Part shown: piece after piece, positions 19,456 through 30,565 of the stretch
Layout of the letters: the number at the start of each line of letters is the position of its first letter
Numbering within the stretch: the stretch's first letter is position 1
Origin: Caballeronia mineralivorans PML1(12)
GTDB taxonomy: Bacteria > Pseudomonadota > Gammaproteobacteria > Burkholderiales > Burkholderiaceae
DNA: 64,000 nucleotides
NCBI RefSeq assembly: GCF_001028175.1
Contig: NZ_AEJF01000028.1
Span: 20,219 to 84,218 of the forward strand
Direction of reading: 5' to 3'
Translations under genes and position numbers: made by a program
The notes under the pieces: generated by a model
The model's database searches: none
What the model was told of the DNA's origin: nothing
Seen by the model: only the letters and a program-made list of their open reading frames with translations

Positions 19456-20538
19456 ATGGCTGCACTGAGCCTTCAAGGCGTCAAGAAAACCTACGACAGC
19501 AAGCAGTTCGTTCTGCATGGCATCGACGTGGAAGTGACCGACGGCGAATTCGTCGTCATGGTCGGACCGTCGGGCTGCGGGAAGTCGACTTTGCTGCGGA
19601 TGGTCGCGGGGCTGGAAAGCGTGTCCGAAGGGACGATTTCCATCGGCGAGAAAGTGGTGAATACGCTGGAGCCGAAAGATCGCGACATCGCGATGGTGTT
19701 CCAGAACTACGCACTTTATCCGCACATGAGCGTTGCGCAGAACATGGCGTACGCGTTGAAGATCGGCGGCGTGGATCGGGCAGCGATCGATAAGCGCGTG
19801 CAGAACGCGGCGAAGATCCTGGAGCTCGAGCCACTGCTGGCGCGTAAGCCGCGCGAGTTGTCCGGCGGCCAGCGGCAACGCGTGGCGATGGGCCGCGCGA
19901 TCGTGCGCGAACCGGCGGTGTTTCTCTTCGACGAACCGCTGTCCAACCTCGACGCCAAGTTGCGCGTGCAAATGCGGCTGGAAATCCAGCGGCTGCATGC
20001 GCGTCTCGCGACCACGAGCCTCTACGTCACGCACGACCAGATCGAGGCCATGACGCTCGCTCAACGCGTGATTGTGATGAATCGCGGCCGCGCGGAGCAG
20101 ATCGGACCGCCGACCGAGGTTTATGAGCGCCCGGCGACTGTGTTTGTCGCGAGTTTTATCGGATCTCCGGCAATGAATTTGCTGGAAGGGCGTGTATCGG
20201 ACGACGGTTCGACCTTCGACGTCGCGGGCAATGGGCCGCGCCTGCCGCTCGCGGGCATGCAAACGCTGCAGCAGGAGCTGAAGGGCCGCGAGTGGGTGTT
20301 AGGCATCCGGCCGGAACACATGCTGCCGGGGCAGCAGAGCGCGCACGCGACCTTGACAGCCGATTCCTGCGAACTCCTCGGCGCCGATAATCTCGCGCAT
20401 GGCCGTTGGGGCAAACACGATGTCGCGGCACGTTTGCCACATGAACATCGTCCGGCTCGAGGTGAGGCGCTGGAAGTGGCGCTACCGGCCCACCGGCTGC
20501 ATTTCTTCGATCCGGCGACCGGTTTGCGCGTGAACTAA
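19456..20538 (+). CDS. ugpC: Glycerol-3-phosphate ABC transporter ATPase UgpC
   Basis: A 360-residue ABC ATPase of the MalK/UgpC type. Walker [10 protein letters not shown] is at residues 37-45, the Q-loop in [11 protein letters not shown], the signature [14 protein letters not shown] from 135, Walker [17 protein letters not shown], and the H-loop in [11 protein letters not shown]-terminal TOBE/MalK-like regulatory domain fills the rest (GIRPEHM). It energises UgpAE. The start ATG at 19456 lies 10 bases after the ABM gene. Confidence 0.95.
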   Translation: MAALSLQGVKKTYDSKQFVLHGIDVEVTDGEFVVMVGPSGCGKSTLLRMVAGLESVSEGTISIGEKVVNTLEPKDRDIAMVFQNYALYPHMSVAQNMAYALKIGGVDRAAIDKRVQNAAKILELEPLLARKPRELSGGQRQRVAMGRAIVREPAVFLFDEPLSNLDAKLRVQMRLEIQRLHARLATTSLYVTHDQIEAMTLAQRVIVMNRGRAEQIGPPTEVYERPATVFVASFIGSPAMNLLEGRVSDDGSTFDVAGNGPRLPLAGMQTLQQELKGREWVLGIRPEHMLPGQQSAHATLTADSCELLGADNLAHGRWGKHDVAARLPHEHRPARGEALEVALPAHRLHFFDPATGLRVN

Positions 20539-20551
20539 AAGGACATTAACG

Positions 20552-21295
20552 ATGAAAATTTGGCCTTATCCGCGCATCGTCGCGCATCGTGGCGGCGGGA
20601 AAGTCGCGCCGGAAAACACGCTCGACGGTATCGATACCGGCGCCCGGCTCGGCCTGAAAATGATCGAGTTCGACGCGAAGTTATCGGCGGATAACGTCGT
20701 GTTTTTACTACACGATGACCTCGTCGAGCGCACATCGAACGGTCGGGGCGCGGCGAAAACCTTCCGCTACGAAGAACTTGAACGACTCGACGCCGGTAGC
20801 TGGTTCGACCCGCGTTTCGCCGGTGCACGCATGCCGACGCTCGCTCAGGTTGCCGAACGCTGTTTTACGCATGGATTGGCGGCGAATATCGAAATCAAGC
20901 CGTGCGAAGGGCGCGACGAGGAAACGGGTGTTTTAGTGGCGCGGGAGGCCGCGCGCCTGTGGTCGGGCGCGGAACCGGCGCCGTTGTTGTCGTCGTTTTC
21001 CTATGCTGCGCTTGCGGCGGCCGCCGAGGCTGCGCCCGATCTGCCGCGCGGCATGCTCTACGAAACCATTCCCGGCGACTGGCGGGCGCAAACCGCCGCG
21101 CTGTCGTGCGTATCGCTGCATGCTGACCACAAGACGCTGGACGAGCGGCTGGTTGCCGAGATCAAGGATTCCGGCTTGCGGATTCTCGCCTACACCGTCA
21201 ATGACCCGGAGCGGGCGCGTGAGCTCGCGCAATGGGGTGTCGACGCGATCTGTACGGATCGTATCGATGTGATCGGCGCGGATTTTCTCGATTGA
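20552..21295 (+). CDS. ugpQ: Glycerophosphodiester phosphodiesterase UgpQ
   Basis: A 247-residue cytosolic GDPD-fold enzyme cleaving glycerophosphodiesters to glycerol-3-phosphate and an alcohol. Catalytic elements visible are [31 protein letters not shown] and EIKPCEG, with the C-terminal [11 protein letters not shown]. No signal peptide is present, in keeping with hydrolysis coupled to import. It is the last gene of the ugp operon and is followed by a strong terminator. Confidence 0.95.
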   Translation: MKIWPYPRIVAHRGGGKVAPENTLDGIDTGARLGLKMIEFDAKLSADNVVFLLHDDLVERTSNGRGAAKTFRYEELERLDAGSWFDPRFAGARMPTLAQVAERCFTHGLAANIEIKPCEGRDEETGVLVAREAARLWSGAEPAPLLSSFSYAALAAAAEAAPDLPRGMLYETIPGDWRAQTAALSCVSLHADHKTLDERLVAEIKDSGLRILAYTVNDPERARELAQWGVDAICTDRIDVIGADFLD

Positions 21296-21317
21296 ACTGA
21301 AAAAGCGAACGCATTAG

Positions 21318-21357
21318 AAAACGCGCGCCGGAAGCGATTCCGGCGCGCGTTTTTTTG
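21318..21357. terminator. Bidirectional terminator between ugpQ and the DUF883 gene
   Basis: AAACGCGCGCCGGAA and TTCCGGCGCGCGTTT form a 15-bp perfect stem with a 4-base loop and seven T downstream. The A run on the left serves as a T run for the leftward DUF883 gene. Confidence 0.93.
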
Positions 21358-21375
21358 TCTGCACAAGCAAAACGC

Positions 21376-21753
21376 TTATCGGACGCGGGCCAGCAACACG
21401 CCCGCCACCAGCGCCAGGCCGCCCACCAGGGCAATGGCTTGCCACGGTTTGTCGTGAATATAGGTGTCCGCATCGGCCAGGGCCGTATTCGCGCGAGCGC
21501 GTACCGCGTCGTGCGTGTCGTTCAAACGCGCGCGTGCCGAATCCACGCTCTTGCTCAACTGGGCCCGCAGCACAGCGACGTCGGCTGATGTCCCTTCCGA
21601 CAACGTTTCTTCAATTTCCGAAATCAGCGTGCGCAATTCGCTGCCGATATCCTGTGCTGCTTCGCGGCTGTGACGCGAAATCCGGCGTGCACGGCGGCTG
21701 GTGGAGTTCCATGAATCTCCGATGGCATCTCGCGTATTGGGGAATGCGTTCAT
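21376..21753 (-). CDS. DUF883 family (ElaB/YqjD-like) membrane-anchored protein
   Basis: A 125-residue protein of the DUF883/YqjD/ElaB group. The middle (residues ~25-95) is a charged helical, likely coiled-coil region (SELRTLISEIEETLSEG, then QLSKSVDSARARLND). A single C-terminal membrane helix with glycine zipper follows (WQAIALVGGLALVAGVLLARVR). E. coli relatives are stationary-phase inner-membrane proteins that bind ribosomes. The frame extends further upstream, but GGAG precedes the ATG at 21753 and MNAFPNTRDAIGD is a sensible start. Confidence 0.85.
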   Translation of the reverse strand: MNAFPNTRDAIGDSWNSTSRRARRISRHSREAAQDIGSELRTLISEIEETLSEGTSADVAVLRAQLSKSVDSARARLNDTHDAVRARANTALADADTYIHDKPWQAIALVGGLALVAGVLLARVR

Positions 21754-22068
21754 AGGATCGCTCCGTCGATGGATGAATCGTGGATGGGCCGCGAAATAGC
21801 GGAAAAACTGAAGGTGAGCAAGTTGGATGCCGATTGACCCGACGCGTTCAACATCGCACGGCCAAGGCTTGCCGCGCAAGGCGTCCGGTGAAAAATAGAA
21901 GTTCAGGGAAAAGTAGAAACTGCGCTGGCTTACCTGAAAAAGGTCGTCAGCGTGTCAATTTTACAAACGCTGAAAAATCAAACGCCGTCGCGAGGAACCC
22001 TCGGGACGGCGTTTGTTTCTCGCCTGGCGTAGGTGGAGCAGCAGGAACAGCGGGCCAGGCGGGTGCGT
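21754..22068. other. Intergenic region between ompW-like gene and DUF883 gene
   Basis: About 315 bases holding the terminator of the ompW-like gene (21980-22014) and presumably the leftward promoter of the DUF883 gene. No protein-coding gene is apparent. Confidence 0.5.
21980..22014 (-). terminator. Terminator downstream of the ompW-like gene
   Basis: AAACGCCGTC (21980-21989) pairs with GACGGCGTTT (22005-22014), extended by an inner GCGAGG/CTCGGG pairing with mismatch. On the minus strand it is followed by GATTTTTCA. T-rich sequence lies on both sides, so it may work in either direction. Confidence 0.75.
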
Positions 22069-22794
22069 TTAAAACCGGTATCCGACGTTCAGATACGTCA
22101 CGATCGGATTCAGTTTGAGTTTTGCTTCCGACGTCACGGTGAGCTGGCCTGTTGGCGTCTGCGCCTGGGTTGTCAGCTTAGCGGTGGCGTGAAGCGGCAC
22201 GAAGGAGATGGAAAAACCGGCGAACCAGTGTTCGCTGAACGCGTATGTAAGGCCTGCATTAAACACGGGAGCCCACGAACTATCCGTCGATACATCGGTC
22301 GGACCATGCAGCACGTTAGTTTCGAAACCGGTATTCGTAATTTTTGCGTCGGTGAACCACACCCGTGTCACACCGATGCCAACGTACGGGCGGATCTTCG
22401 ACTGCGGCTGCATGAAGTAGTACTTCAGCAGCAGCGTCGGGCTCCACTGCTTGGCCGAACCGAGCGTGCCATATTGCGAGTACGACTTTTCGCCCTTCAG
22501 GTCGAAGGTGGGCGGAATGCCTAAAACGAATTCGCCGGCTATATGGTCGGTGACAAAGTAGCCCGCGGTGAAACCTGCGGTATCGGCGTTGGACAGGCTA
22601 GCGCCGGTATTCGGCACTTCAATGCCGACTGGCGATCCGCCGACGCTCGTTTCCTTGAGCGGGCCGCTGCTGGAGATTGGAGCGAAATGGAACCAGCCGG
22701 TGGTGACGAAAAAAGTATTTGCCGACTGTGCATGCGCCGCGCCAGACATGCATGCGAACGCGGTGACCCCCGTAACAACCCGTTTTATTGTCAT
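22069..22794 (-). CDS. ompW: OmpW family outer-membrane beta-barrel protein
   Basis: A 241-residue outer-membrane protein. The signal peptide ends near AHAQS. The mature chain has alternating amphipathic strands, the family segments GYFVTDHIAGEFVLGIPP, WSPTLLLKYYF and SKIRPYVGIGV, and a C-terminal aromatic residue (YLNVGYRF) as required for BAM assembly. OmpW proteins form small eight-stranded barrels implicated in passage of hydrophobic solutes and stress adaptation. It stands alone with its own terminator. The gene symbol is by family and no orthology test was made. Confidence 0.9.
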   Translation of the reverse strand: MTIKRVVTGVTAFACMSGAAHAQSANTFFVTTGWFHFAPISSSGPLKETSVGGSPVGIEVPNTGASLSNADTAGFTAGYFVTDHIAGEFVLGIPPTFDLKGEKSYSQYGTLGSAKQWSPTLLLKYYFMQPQSKIRPYVGIGVTRVWFTDAKITNTGFETNVLHGPTDVSTDSSWAPVFNAGLTYAFSEHWFAGFSISFVPLHATAKLTTQAQTPTGQLTVTSEAKLKLNPIVTYLNVGYRF

Positions 22795-23049
22795 TGAGTG
22801 CTCCTCCGAAAAAGCACGCTAATTATGAACAGAACATTTGAAACAAACCATGCTTGGCCGCAGAGCGTTTTCCCTAAGAAGAATGCTGGCTCCAATTGGT
22901 TTAGCGCGGTGCCAAGCTCCTGATTTTCCCGGCTGATATGCGCCTCACAGCACTTGAACGAAAAATTTCAAGGTGGCCCAGAATGTGGCTTTGACGGACC
23001 GCCGGAATACCCCGAACCCGACCAACGCTCGACCAACGGAAAATCCAGC

Positions 23050-23757
23050 ATGGCACGGCTTGCACGACTCTACGTTCCCGAACAGCCGCAGCACGTCATC
23101 TTGCGCGGTCTCGACCAGCAGCCCGCTTTCGTCGAAGCTCCGGACTACGAGCTTTTCGTCGAATGCCTCCGAACGGCCTCCCGCGACCACCATCTCGCCA
23201 TTCACGCCTACGCGCTGATGCCCGGTGCGGTGCATCTGCTCGTCACCCCCCGCGACGAAGCCAGCCTGCCGAAAGCCATGCAGGCGGTCGGCCGGCGCTA
23301 CGTCGCGCACTTCAATCGCCGTTATGCCCGTCGCGGCACCTTGTGGGAGGGCCGCTACCGGGCGACGGTGATCGAAGGCGAAACCTACTTCCTGCTGGCG
23401 AGCCGGGTGGTCGAGATGGCGCCGGTGCACGCCGAACTCGCGGCTCTCCCGCAAGACTACAAATGGTCGAGCTACCGCCATCACATCGGCTTGACGCTCG
23501 ACAGCCTCATTACCGACCATCCGCTCTATTGGAAGCTCGGCAATACGCCGTTCGAACGCCAGCGCGCCTATACGGAGCTATGCGAGCAACCGCTCGACGA
23601 ACGCGAAGCCAACCGGCTGCTTCAGGCAACGCTCAAGGGCTGGGTGCTCGGCAGCGACTCCTACAGGGAATGGGCCGGGCGAGCCGCCAACCGGCGCGTC
23701 TCACCGCTGCCCCGCGGCCGTCCGCGCAAGGTTCGCGAGACTCCTCAGACCCATTAA
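23050..23757 (+). CDS. REP-associated tyrosine transposase-like protein with altered motifs
   Basis: A 235-residue protein of the Y1/IS200-like RAYT family. MARLARLYVP, ALMPGAVHLLVTP, GRRYVAHFNRRYARRGTLWEGRYRATVIE and DYKWSSYRHH are all recognisable. The usual HUH metal motif (HVH) reads A60-V61-H62, and the usual RYIELNPVRA helix reads RVVEMAPVHA (from 119), so nuclease activity may be lost. The C-terminus ends in a basic RRVSPLPRGRPRKVRE tail that could bind DNA. No terminal repeats or REP elements flank it. The frame extends upstream, but the ATG at 23050 gives the family start. It precedes gltB. Confidence 0.82.
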   Translation: MARLARLYVPEQPQHVILRGLDQQPAFVEAPDYELFVECLRTASRDHHLAIHAYALMPGAVHLLVTPRDEASLPKAMQAVGRRYVAHFNRRYARRGTLWEGRYRATVIEGETYFLLASRVVEMAPVHAELAALPQDYKWSSYRHHIGLTLDSLITDHPLYWKLGNTPFERQRAYTELCEQPLDEREANRLLQATLKGWVLGSDSYREWAGRAANRRVSPLPRGRPRKVRETPQTH

Positions 23758-24094
23758 CGGAGTTTTTGCGCCCGAACTGAAGAATGACCGAACGGCATGA
23801 CGACAAAAATCGGGATGCCGTTTATTTTTTGGTCTTTATTGATATGGAACTAATTAAATGGGGCAATCGTGCACCAACTCGATAATAGGTGTCAGATCAT
23901 CGTGTTTTGGTTGCCAACTTTTTGATTAATCGCGTATATTTCGTTTTCCGGCAGTTCGGGACGCATCGCGTCCGTTTGCACGACCGGCTTCGCGTTTTTC
24001 GCCCAGGTTCAGGGTCTTGGCCTGCCGGTGGCGCGAGCAATACAAAAAACATGTTCAACGGCCGCTCTCGGCCCCCCACAGAACACGGTGACCC
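23758..24094. other. Upstream region of gltB
   Basis: 337 bases without a credible gene. It is AT-richer than the flanking coding DNA between about 23815 and 23950 and contains the best promoter candidate for gltBD (see separate entry), leaving a leader of about 150 bases. Confidence 0.5.
23911..23940 (+). promoter_or_regulatory. Candidate sigma-70 promoter for gltBD
   Basis: TTGCCA at 23911-23916 and TATATT at 23935-23940, separated by 18 bases within AT-rich sequence. It is the best match in the region upstream of gltB. The start site is not proven. Confidence 0.5.
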
Positions 24095-27000
24095 ATGAAC
24101 GATCAACTGCCGCCGACTCTCGGTTCCGCTCCCGCCGCGCAGGGCATGTACGACCCGGCCAACGAACACGACGCCTGCGGCGTCGGCTTCGTCGCGCATA
24201 TCAAGGGCAAGAAGCGCCACGAAATCATCCAGCAGGGTCTGAAGATCCTCGAGAACCTCGACCATCGCGGCGCAGTCGGCGCCGACAAGCTGATGGGCGA
24301 CGGCGCGGGCATCCTGATTCAGATCCCCGACGGGTTTTATCGTGAGGAGATGGCTAAGCAGGGCGTGACGCTGCCGCCGGAAGGCGAGTACGGCGTCGGC
24401 ATGATCTTCTTGCCGAAGGAGCACGCGTCGCGTCTCGCGTGCGAGCAGGAACTGGAACGCACCGTGAAGGCCGAAGGCCAGATCGTGCTCGGCTGGCGCG
24501 ATGTCCCCGTCGACGCCACCATGCCGATTTCGCCGACCGTGAAGGCCAGCGAGCCGCTGATCCGGCAGATTTTTATCGGCCGCGGGAAAGATATTGTGGT
24601 GACGGATGCGCTCGAGCGGAAGCTGTACGTGATCCGCAAGACCGCCAGTCACCGCATCCAGGCCCTCAAGCTCAAGCACGGCAAGGAATACTTCGTGCCG
24701 TCCATGTCGGCGCGCACCATCGTTTATAAGGGCCTGCTGCTGGCCGGTCAGGTCGGCGTGTATTACCGCGACCTGCAAGACGAACGCACGGTGTCGGCAC
24801 TCGCGCTCGTGCACCAGCGCTTCTCCACCAACACGTTCCCCGCGTGGGAATTGGCGCACCCGTACCGGATGATCGCGCACAACGGTGAAATCAACACCGT
24901 GAAGGGCAACGTCAACTGGCTGAACGCGCGTACCGGCGCAATCGCCAGCTACGTGCTCGGCGACGACCTGCCGAAACTCTGGCCGCTGATCTATCCGGGC
25001 CAGTCAGACACGGCATCGTTCGATAACTGCCTTGAACTCCTGGTCATGGCGGGTTATCCGCTCGTTCACGCCATGATGATGATGATTCCCGAAGCATGGG
25101 AACAGCACACGCTGATGGACGACAACCGCCGCGCGTTCTACGAATATCACGCCGCGATGATGGAGCCGTGGGATGGCCCCGCCGCGATCGCATTCACCGA
25201 CGGCCGCCAGATCGGCGCCACGCTCGACCGCAACGGCCTGCGTCCGGCGCGTTATGTCATCACCGACGACGACCTCGTGATCCTCGCATCGGAATCGGGC
25301 GTGCTGCCGGTGCCGGAATCGAAGATCGTGAAAAAGTGGCGTCTGCAGCCGGGCAAGATGTTCCTGATCGACATGGAGCAAGGCCGGATCATCGACGACA
25401 AGGAGCTCAAGGACAACCTCGCGAACGGCAAGCCGTACAAGAGCTGGATCGACGCCGTGCGCATCAAGCTCGACGAGATCGAGCCGAAGGCCGAGGACGT
25501 CGAAACGCAGCGTCGTGAAGCGGCTGCATTGCTGGATCGTCAGCAGGCGTTCGGCTATACGCAGGAAGACGTCAAGTTCCTGATGGCCCCCATGGCGCAA
25601 TTAGGCGAGGAAGCCGTCGGTTCGATGGGGAATGACTCGCCGCTGGCCGTCATGTCCAACAAGAACAAGACGCTGTATCACTACTTCAAGCAGTTGTTCG
25701 CGCAGGTCACGAACCCGCCGATCGACCCGATCCGCGAGAACATGGTGATGTCGCTGGTGTCGTTCGTCGGCCCGAAGCCGAACTTGCTCGACACGACCAA
25801 CATCAACCCGACGATGCGTCTCGAAGTCTCGCAGCCTGTGCTCGACTTCAAGGACATCGCGAAGATTCGCGCGATCGATAAATACACCGGCGGCAAGTTC
25901 AGTTCGTACGAGCTGAGCATCTGCTATCCCGTGGCATGGGGCAACGAAGGCGTGGAAGCACGTCTGGCCTCGCTGTGCGCGGAAGCCGTGGATGCGGTGA
26001 AGTCCGGCTACAACATGCTGATCGTGTCGGATCGCAAGATGGATCGCGACAACCTGGCGATTCCGGCGCTGCTCGCTACGTCCGCTATCCATACGCATCT
26101 CGTGCAGCACGGTCTGCGCACGAGCACGGGTCTGGTCGTGGAAACGGGATCGGCGCGCGAGACGCATCACTTCGCGCTGCTCGCCGCGTACGGCGCGGAA
26201 GCTGTGCACCCGTACCTCGCGCTGGAAACGCTCGCTCAAATGGCCGAAGGCCTGAAGGGCGATCTTTCCGCCGATAAAGCCATCTACAACTACACGAAGG
26301 CCGTGGGCAAGGGCTTGTACAAGGTCATGTCGAAGATGGGCATTTCCACGTACATGTCGTACACCGGCGCGCAGATTTTCGAAGCGGTCGGGCTCTCCAG
26401 CGATCTCGTGGAGAAGTACTTCAAGGGCACGGCATCGAAGGTCGGCGGTATCGGCATTTTCGACGTGGCCGAGGAAGCCATTCGTTTGCATCGTGAGGCG
26501 TTTGGTGAGAACCCCGTGCTCGCAAACATGCTGGATGCGGGCGGTGAATACGCGTATCGCGTGCGCGGTGAAGAGCACATGTGGACACCGGATGCCATCG
26601 CCAAGCTGCAGCACTCCACGCGCAGCAACTCGTACCAGACGTACAAGGAATACGCGCACCTGATCAACGACCAGACCAAGCGTCACATGACGTTCCGTGG
26701 TTTGTTCGAGTTCAAGGTCGATCCGGCGAAGGCGATTCCGCTCGATGAAGTGGAACCGGCGAAGGAAATCGTCAAGCGTTTTGCGACCGGCGCGATGTCG
26801 CTGGGTTCGATCAGCACCGAAGCGCATGCCACGCTGGCTGTGGCCATGAACCGTATCGGCGGGAAGTCGAACACGGGTGAAGGTGGCGAAGACGCGAACC
26901 GGTATCGCAACGAACTGCGCGGCATTCCGATCAAGAACGGCGACACCATGCGCTCCGTGATCGGCGACGAAGTCGTCACCGATATCCCGTTGAAAGACGG

Positions 27001-28798
27001 CGATTCGCTGCGCTCGCGAATCAAGCAAGTTGCGTCCGGACGCTTCGGCGTCACGGCGGAGTACCTGTCGTCGGCGGATCAGATCCAGATCAAGATGGCG
27101 CAGGGTGCGAAGCCGGGCGAAGGCGGACAACTGCCGGGTCATAAGGTCAGCGATTACATCGGCAAGTTGCGGTATTCGGTGCCGGGTGTGGGCCTGATTT
27201 CGCCGCCGCCGCACCACGATATTTATTCGATTGAAGACCTGGCGCAGCTTATTCACGATCTGAAAAACGCGAACTCGAAGGCGAGTATTTCGGTGAAGCT
27301 GGTGTCGGAAGTGGGCGTGGGCACCGTTGCCGCAGGCGTTGCCAAGGCGAAGGCCGATCACGTCGTAATCGCCGGCCATGACGGCGGTACGGGCGCTTCG
27401 CCGTTGTCGTCGCTGAAGCATGCCGGCACGCCTTGGGAACTGGGTCTGGCCGAAACGCAGCAAACGCTGGTGCTCAACCGCCTGCGCGGTCGTATCCGCG
27501 TGCAGGCGGACGGTCAGATGAAGACTGGCCGCGACGTGGTGATCGGTGCGCTGCTCGGCGCCGATGAATTCGGTTTTGCGACCGCGCCGCTCGTCGTCCA
27601 GGGTTGCATCATGATGCGCAAGTGTCACCTGAACACCTGCCCGGTCGGCGTCGCGACGCAAGATCCGGTACTGCGCGCCAAGTTCACGGGACAGCCGGAA
27701 CACGTGGTGAACTTCTTCTTCTTCATCGCTGAAGAAGTGCGGGAAATCATGGCGCAACTGGGCATTCGCAAATTCGACGACCTGATCGGTCACGCCGAAC
27801 TGCTCGATACGAAGAAGGGTGTCGAGCATTGGAAGGCGAAGGGTCTGGATTTCTCGAAGGTGTTCTATCAAGTGCCGAACAACGGCGAGATCGCGACGCG
27901 TCATGTCGAGACCCAGGATCACGCGCTCGAGAAAGCGCTGGATCACGTTCTGATCGAGAAGTCGAAGGCGGCTATCGAGAAGGGCGAGCACGTGTCATTC
28001 ATTCAACCGGTGCGCAACGTGAACCGCACGGTCGGCGCGATGTTGTCCGGTCTGATCGCAAGGAAGTATGGCCATGACGGCCTGCCCGACGACTCGATTC
28101 ACATCCAGTTGAAGGGCACGGCAGGGCAGAGTTTCGGCGCGTTTTTGGCAAAGGGCATCACGCTGGATCTCGTCGGGGATGGCAACGACTACGTCGGCAA
28201 GGGTCTGTCGGGCGGGCGCATCATCATTCGCCCGACTAACGACTTCCGCGGCAAGTCGGAAGAAAACATCATCTGCGGCAATACGGTGCTGTATGGCGCG
28301 ATTGAAGGCGAAGCGTATTTCCGCGGCGTCGCGGGCGAGCGTTTCGCCGTGCGTAACTCGGGTGCAACGGCGGTCGTGGAAGGCACCGGCGATCACGGTT
28401 GCGAGTACATGACCGGGGGCACGGTGGTTGTTCTCGGCGAAACCGGGCGCAACTTCGCGGCGGGCATGTCGGGCGGCGTAGCGTTTGTCTACGATGCAGA
28501 CGGTACCTTCGGCAGCAAGTGCAACAAGGCGATGGTCGCGCTCGATCCGGTGCTGCAACAGGCCGAACAGGAACGCACCGTCGACCGCGCTTTGTGGCAC
28601 ACCGGTGAAACCGATGAAGTGTTGCTCCGAAACCTGATCGAGCAGCACTTCCAGTCCACCGGTTCGCCGCGCGCGAAAGCCTTGCTCGAGAACTGGGATG
28701 CGTCGCGCCGTCAGTTCGTGAAGGTCTTCCCGACGGAATACAAGCGGGCGCTCGGTGAGTTGGGCGCGAAGAAAGCGAAAGACGCGATCGCGGCCTGA
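24095..28798 (+). CDS. gltB: Glutamate synthase (NADPH), large subunit
   Basis: A 1567-residue enzyme making glutamate from glutamine and 2-oxoglutarate. The N-terminal class II amidotransferase domain would be exposed after removal of a 27-residue propeptide, leaving the catalytic C28 in [10 protein letters not shown]. The central and FMN domains follow ([28 protein letters not shown]). The 3Fe-4S cysteines are C1171, C1177 and C1182 in [17 protein letters not shown]-terminal GXGXG-repeat domain ends the protein. Length is normal. gltD follows after 87 bases containing a strong hairpin. Confidence 0.97.
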   Translation: MNDQLPPTLGSAPAAQGMYDPANEHDACGVGFVAHIKGKKRHEIIQQGLKILENLDHRGAVGADKLMGDGAGILIQIPDGFYREEMAKQGVTLPPEGEYGVGMIFLPKEHASRLACEQELERTVKAEGQIVLGWRDVPVDATMPISPTVKASEPLIRQIFIGRGKDIVVTDALERKLYVIRKTASHRIQALKLKHGKEYFVPSMSARTIVYKGLLLAGQVGVYYRDLQDERTVSALALVHQRFSTNTFPAWELAHPYRMIAHNGEINTVKGNVNWLNARTGAIASYVLGDDLPKLWPLIYPGQSDTASFDNCLELLVMAGYPLVHAMMMMIPEAWEQHTLMDDNRRAFYEYHAAMMEPWDGPAAIAFTDGRQIGATLDRNGLRPARYVITDDDLVILASESGVLPVPESKIVKKWRLQPGKMFLIDMEQGRIIDDKELKDNLANGKPYKSWIDAVRIKLDEIEPKAEDVETQRREAAALLDRQQAFGYTQEDVKFLMAPMAQLGEEAVGSMGNDSPLAVMSNKNKTLYHYFKQLFAQVTNPPIDPIRENMVMSLVSFVGPKPNLLDTTNINPTMRLEVSQPVLDFKDIAKIRAIDKYTGGKFSSYELSICYPVAWGNEGVEARLASLCAEAVDAVKSGYNMLIVSDRKMDRDNLAIPALLATSAIHTHLVQHGLRTSTGLVVETGSARETHHFALLAAYGAEAVHPYLALETLAQMAEGLKGDLSADKAIYNYTKAVGKGLYKVMSKMGISTYMSYTGAQIFEAVGLSSDLVEKYFKGTASKVGGIGIFDVAEEAIRLHREAFGENPVLANMLDAGGEYAYRVRGEEHMWTPDAIAKLQHSTRSNSYQTYKEYAHLINDQTKRHMTFRGLFEFKVDPAKAIPLDEVEPAKEIVKRFATGAMSLGSISTEAHATLAVAMNRIGGKSNTGEGGEDANRYRNELRGIPIKNGDTMRSVIGDEVVTDIPLKDGDSLRSRIKQVASGRFGVTAEYLSSADQIQIKMAQGAKPGEGGQLPGHKVSDYIGKLRYSVPGVGLISPPPHHDIYSIEDLAQLIHDLKNANSKASISVKLVSEVGVGTVAAGVAKAKADHVVIAGHDGGTGASPLSSLKHAGTPWELGLAETQQTLVLNRLRGRIRVQADGQMKTGRDVVIGALLGADEFGFATAPLVVQGCIMMRKCHLNTCPVGVATQDPVLRAKFTGQPEHVVNFFFFIAEEVREIMAQLGIRKFDDLIGHAELLDTKKGVEHWKAKGLDFSKVFYQVPNNGEIATRHVETQDHALEKALDHVLIEKSKAAIEKGEHVSFIQPVRNVNRTVGAMLSGLIARKYGHDGLPDDSIHIQLKGTAGQSFGAFLAKGITLDLVGDGNDYVGKGLSGGRIIIRPTNDFRGKSEENIICGNTVLYGAIEGEAYFRGVAGERFAVRNSGATAVVEGTGDHGCEYMTGGTVVVLGETGRNFAAGMSGGVAFVYDADGTFGSKCNKAMVALDPVLQQAEQERTVDRALWHTGETDEVLLRNLIEQHFQSTGSPRAKALLENWDASRRQFVKVFPTEYKRALGELGAKKAKDAIAA

Positions 28799-28825
28799 GC
28801 TTTGGCTGTTTCTGATCTAGTACGG

Positions 28826-28850
28826 CCCTTCGGCGTTGGACGTCGAAGGG
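28826..28850 (+). other. Intercistronic hairpin between gltB and gltD
   Basis: CCCTTCGGCGT and ACGTCGAAGGG pair over 11 positions (one G-U pair) with a 3-base loop. There is no T run after it, so it is unlikely to be an intrinsic terminator. Its position suggests an RNA processing or stability element that sets the GltB:GltD ratio. This is inference. Confidence 0.6.
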
Positions 28851-28885
28851 TGGATTAACCCCCCAATACAGAGAAAGAGAACCAC

Positions 28886-30352
28886 ATGGGCAAGGCAACC
28901 GGTTTTCTCGAGTTCGAGCGCCAGCATGAGACCTACGAAGCGCCGCTCGCTCGCGTCAAGCATTACAAGGAATTCGTTCACGCACTGTCGGACGAGAACG
29001 CGAAGATCCAGGGCGCACGCTGTATGGATTGCGGCATCCCGTTCTGCAATAACGGCTGTCCGGTGAACAACATCATTCCGGATTTCAACGACCTGGTGTT
29101 CCAGCAGAACTGGAAGACGGCCATTGAAGTGCTGCATTCCACGAATAACTTTCCGGAGTTCACGGGGCGTATTTGTCCGGCTCCGTGTGAAACGGCGTGC
29201 ACGCTTGGTATCAACGACGATCCGGTCGGCATCAAGTCGATCGAACACGCGATCATCGATAAAGCCTGGGCCGAAGGCTGGGTCGCACCAATGCCGTCGA
29301 AGCACAAGACCGGCAAGAAGGTTGCCGTGGTCGGATCGGGGCCTGCGGGACTGGCCGCTGCGCAGCAGTTGGCACGCGCTGGGCATGACGTGACGGTGTT
29401 CGAGAAGAACGATCGCATCGGCGGATTGCTGCGTTATGGCATCCCCGATTTCAAGCTCGAAAAGTGGCTGATCGACCGGCGCATGCGGCAGATGGAGGCC
29501 GAAGGCGTGGCGTTCCGGACCAACGTGTTTATTGGTCGGGACCCGCTGCCGGGGCATATCGCGAATTCATCGCGTGAAACCATTTCGCCCGATGAGCTGC
29601 GCGAGCAATTCGATGCTGTCGTGATTGCCGGTGGCTCGGAAACGCCGCGTGATTTGCCGGTACCGGGGCGCGAAATGCAAGGCATCCATTACGCGATGGA
29701 ATTCCTGCCGCTGCAGAACAAGGTCAATGCGGGCGATACGGTCGTTGATCAGCTGATTGCCAAGGGCAAGCATGTTGTCGTGATCGGTGGCGGCGATACG
29801 GGTTCCGATTGTGTCGGGACATCGAATCGGCATGGCGCTAAAAGCGTGACGCAGTTCGAGTTGCTTTCGCAGCCACCAGAGACGGAAAACAAGCCGCTGG
29901 TCTGGCCGTACTGGCCGATCAAGTTGCGTACGTCGTCGTCGCATGAGGAGGGCTGCGAGCGCGACTGGTCGGTTGCTACCAAGCGCTTTGAAGGCAAGAA
30001 CGGCAAGGTCGAGAAGCTGATCGCTGTCCGCGTCGAATGGAAGGACGGGAAGATGCAGGAGGTGGCGGGTTCGGAGTTCGAAATGAAAGCCGATCTAGTG
30101 CTGCTGGCGATGGGCTTTACGCAGCCCGCATCGCCGGTGCTCGAGGCGTTTGGGGTGGATAAGGACGCGCGCGGCAATGTGCGTGCCGCGACTGAAGGCG
30201 ATCGGGCGTACTTCACCTCTGTTGACAAGGTCTTCACCGCCGGCGATATGCGGCGCGGCCAGTCGCTCGTCGTGTGGGCTATCCGCGAAGGGCGGCAGTG
30301 TGCCCGTTCCGTCGATGCGTTTTTGATGGGGTCTAGTGAATTGCCACGGTAA
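28886..30352 (+). CDS. gltD: Glutamate synthase (NADPH), small subunit
   Basis: A 488-residue FAD/iron-sulfur protein that passes NADPH electrons to GltB. N-terminal cluster cysteines are C46, C49, C54 and C58 ([13 protein letters not shown]), then C97, C101 and C105 (CPAPCETAC). The FAD-binding [10 protein letters not shown] follows near residue 150 and the NADPH-binding GGGDTGSDC near 303. The C-terminal [16 protein letters not shown] is typical of the family. The ATG at 28886 follows an AGAGAAAGAG-type purine stretch. A terminator follows. Confidence 0.97.
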   Translation: MGKATGFLEFERQHETYEAPLARVKHYKEFVHALSDENAKIQGARCMDCGIPFCNNGCPVNNIIPDFNDLVFQQNWKTAIEVLHSTNNFPEFTGRICPAPCETACTLGINDDPVGIKSIEHAIIDKAWAEGWVAPMPSKHKTGKKVAVVGSGPAGLAAAQQLARAGHDVTVFEKNDRIGGLLRYGIPDFKLEKWLIDRRMRQMEAEGVAFRTNVFIGRDPLPGHIANSSRETISPDELREQFDAVVIAGGSETPRDLPVPGREMQGIHYAMEFLPLQNKVNAGDTVVDQLIAKGKHVVVIGGGDTGSDCVGTSNRHGAKSVTQFELLSQPPETENKPLVWPYWPIKLRTSSSHEEGCERDWSVATKRFEGKNGKVEKLIAVRVEWKDGKMQEVAGSEFEMKADLVLLAMGFTQPASPVLEAFGVDKDARGNVRAATEGDRAYFTSVDKVFTAGDMRRGQSLVVWAIREGRQCARSVDAFLMGSSELPR

Positions 30353-30381
30353 GCGTTTGTTTCTTGCAGGACGTGGATTGG

Positions 30382-30409
30382 ACCGGGCTGATTTTTGGCC
30401 CGGTTTTTT
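30382..30409 (+). terminator. Rho-independent terminator after gltD
   Basis: ACCGGGC (30382-30388) pairs with GCCCGGT (30398-30404), followed by six T. It closes the gltBD unit. Confidence 0.88.
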
Positions 30410-30565
30410 CGTTTGTGAACGCAGAGTCTCCTAATCCCTGCGGTCCCGAGCCGAGCCGTCCATCTCATCGTTTGCCTTTCCGTCACCCGCTATTGCGACT
30501 TCTCCGATAGCCTCGCGTTATCCGTCAGCGCATGCTCATGCCCTCACAATTTCAGGGGCATAATA

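Noticed and set aside
21780..22118. 112-codon plus-strand frame between DUF883 and ompW-like genes
   Set aside because: It crosses a strong terminator hairpin and the 3' end of the ompW-like gene. The composition looks random.
25601..27991. 796-codon open frame antisense to gltB
   Set aside because: Arg/His/Asp-rich shadow of gltB codons, without a ribosome binding site or recognisable motif.
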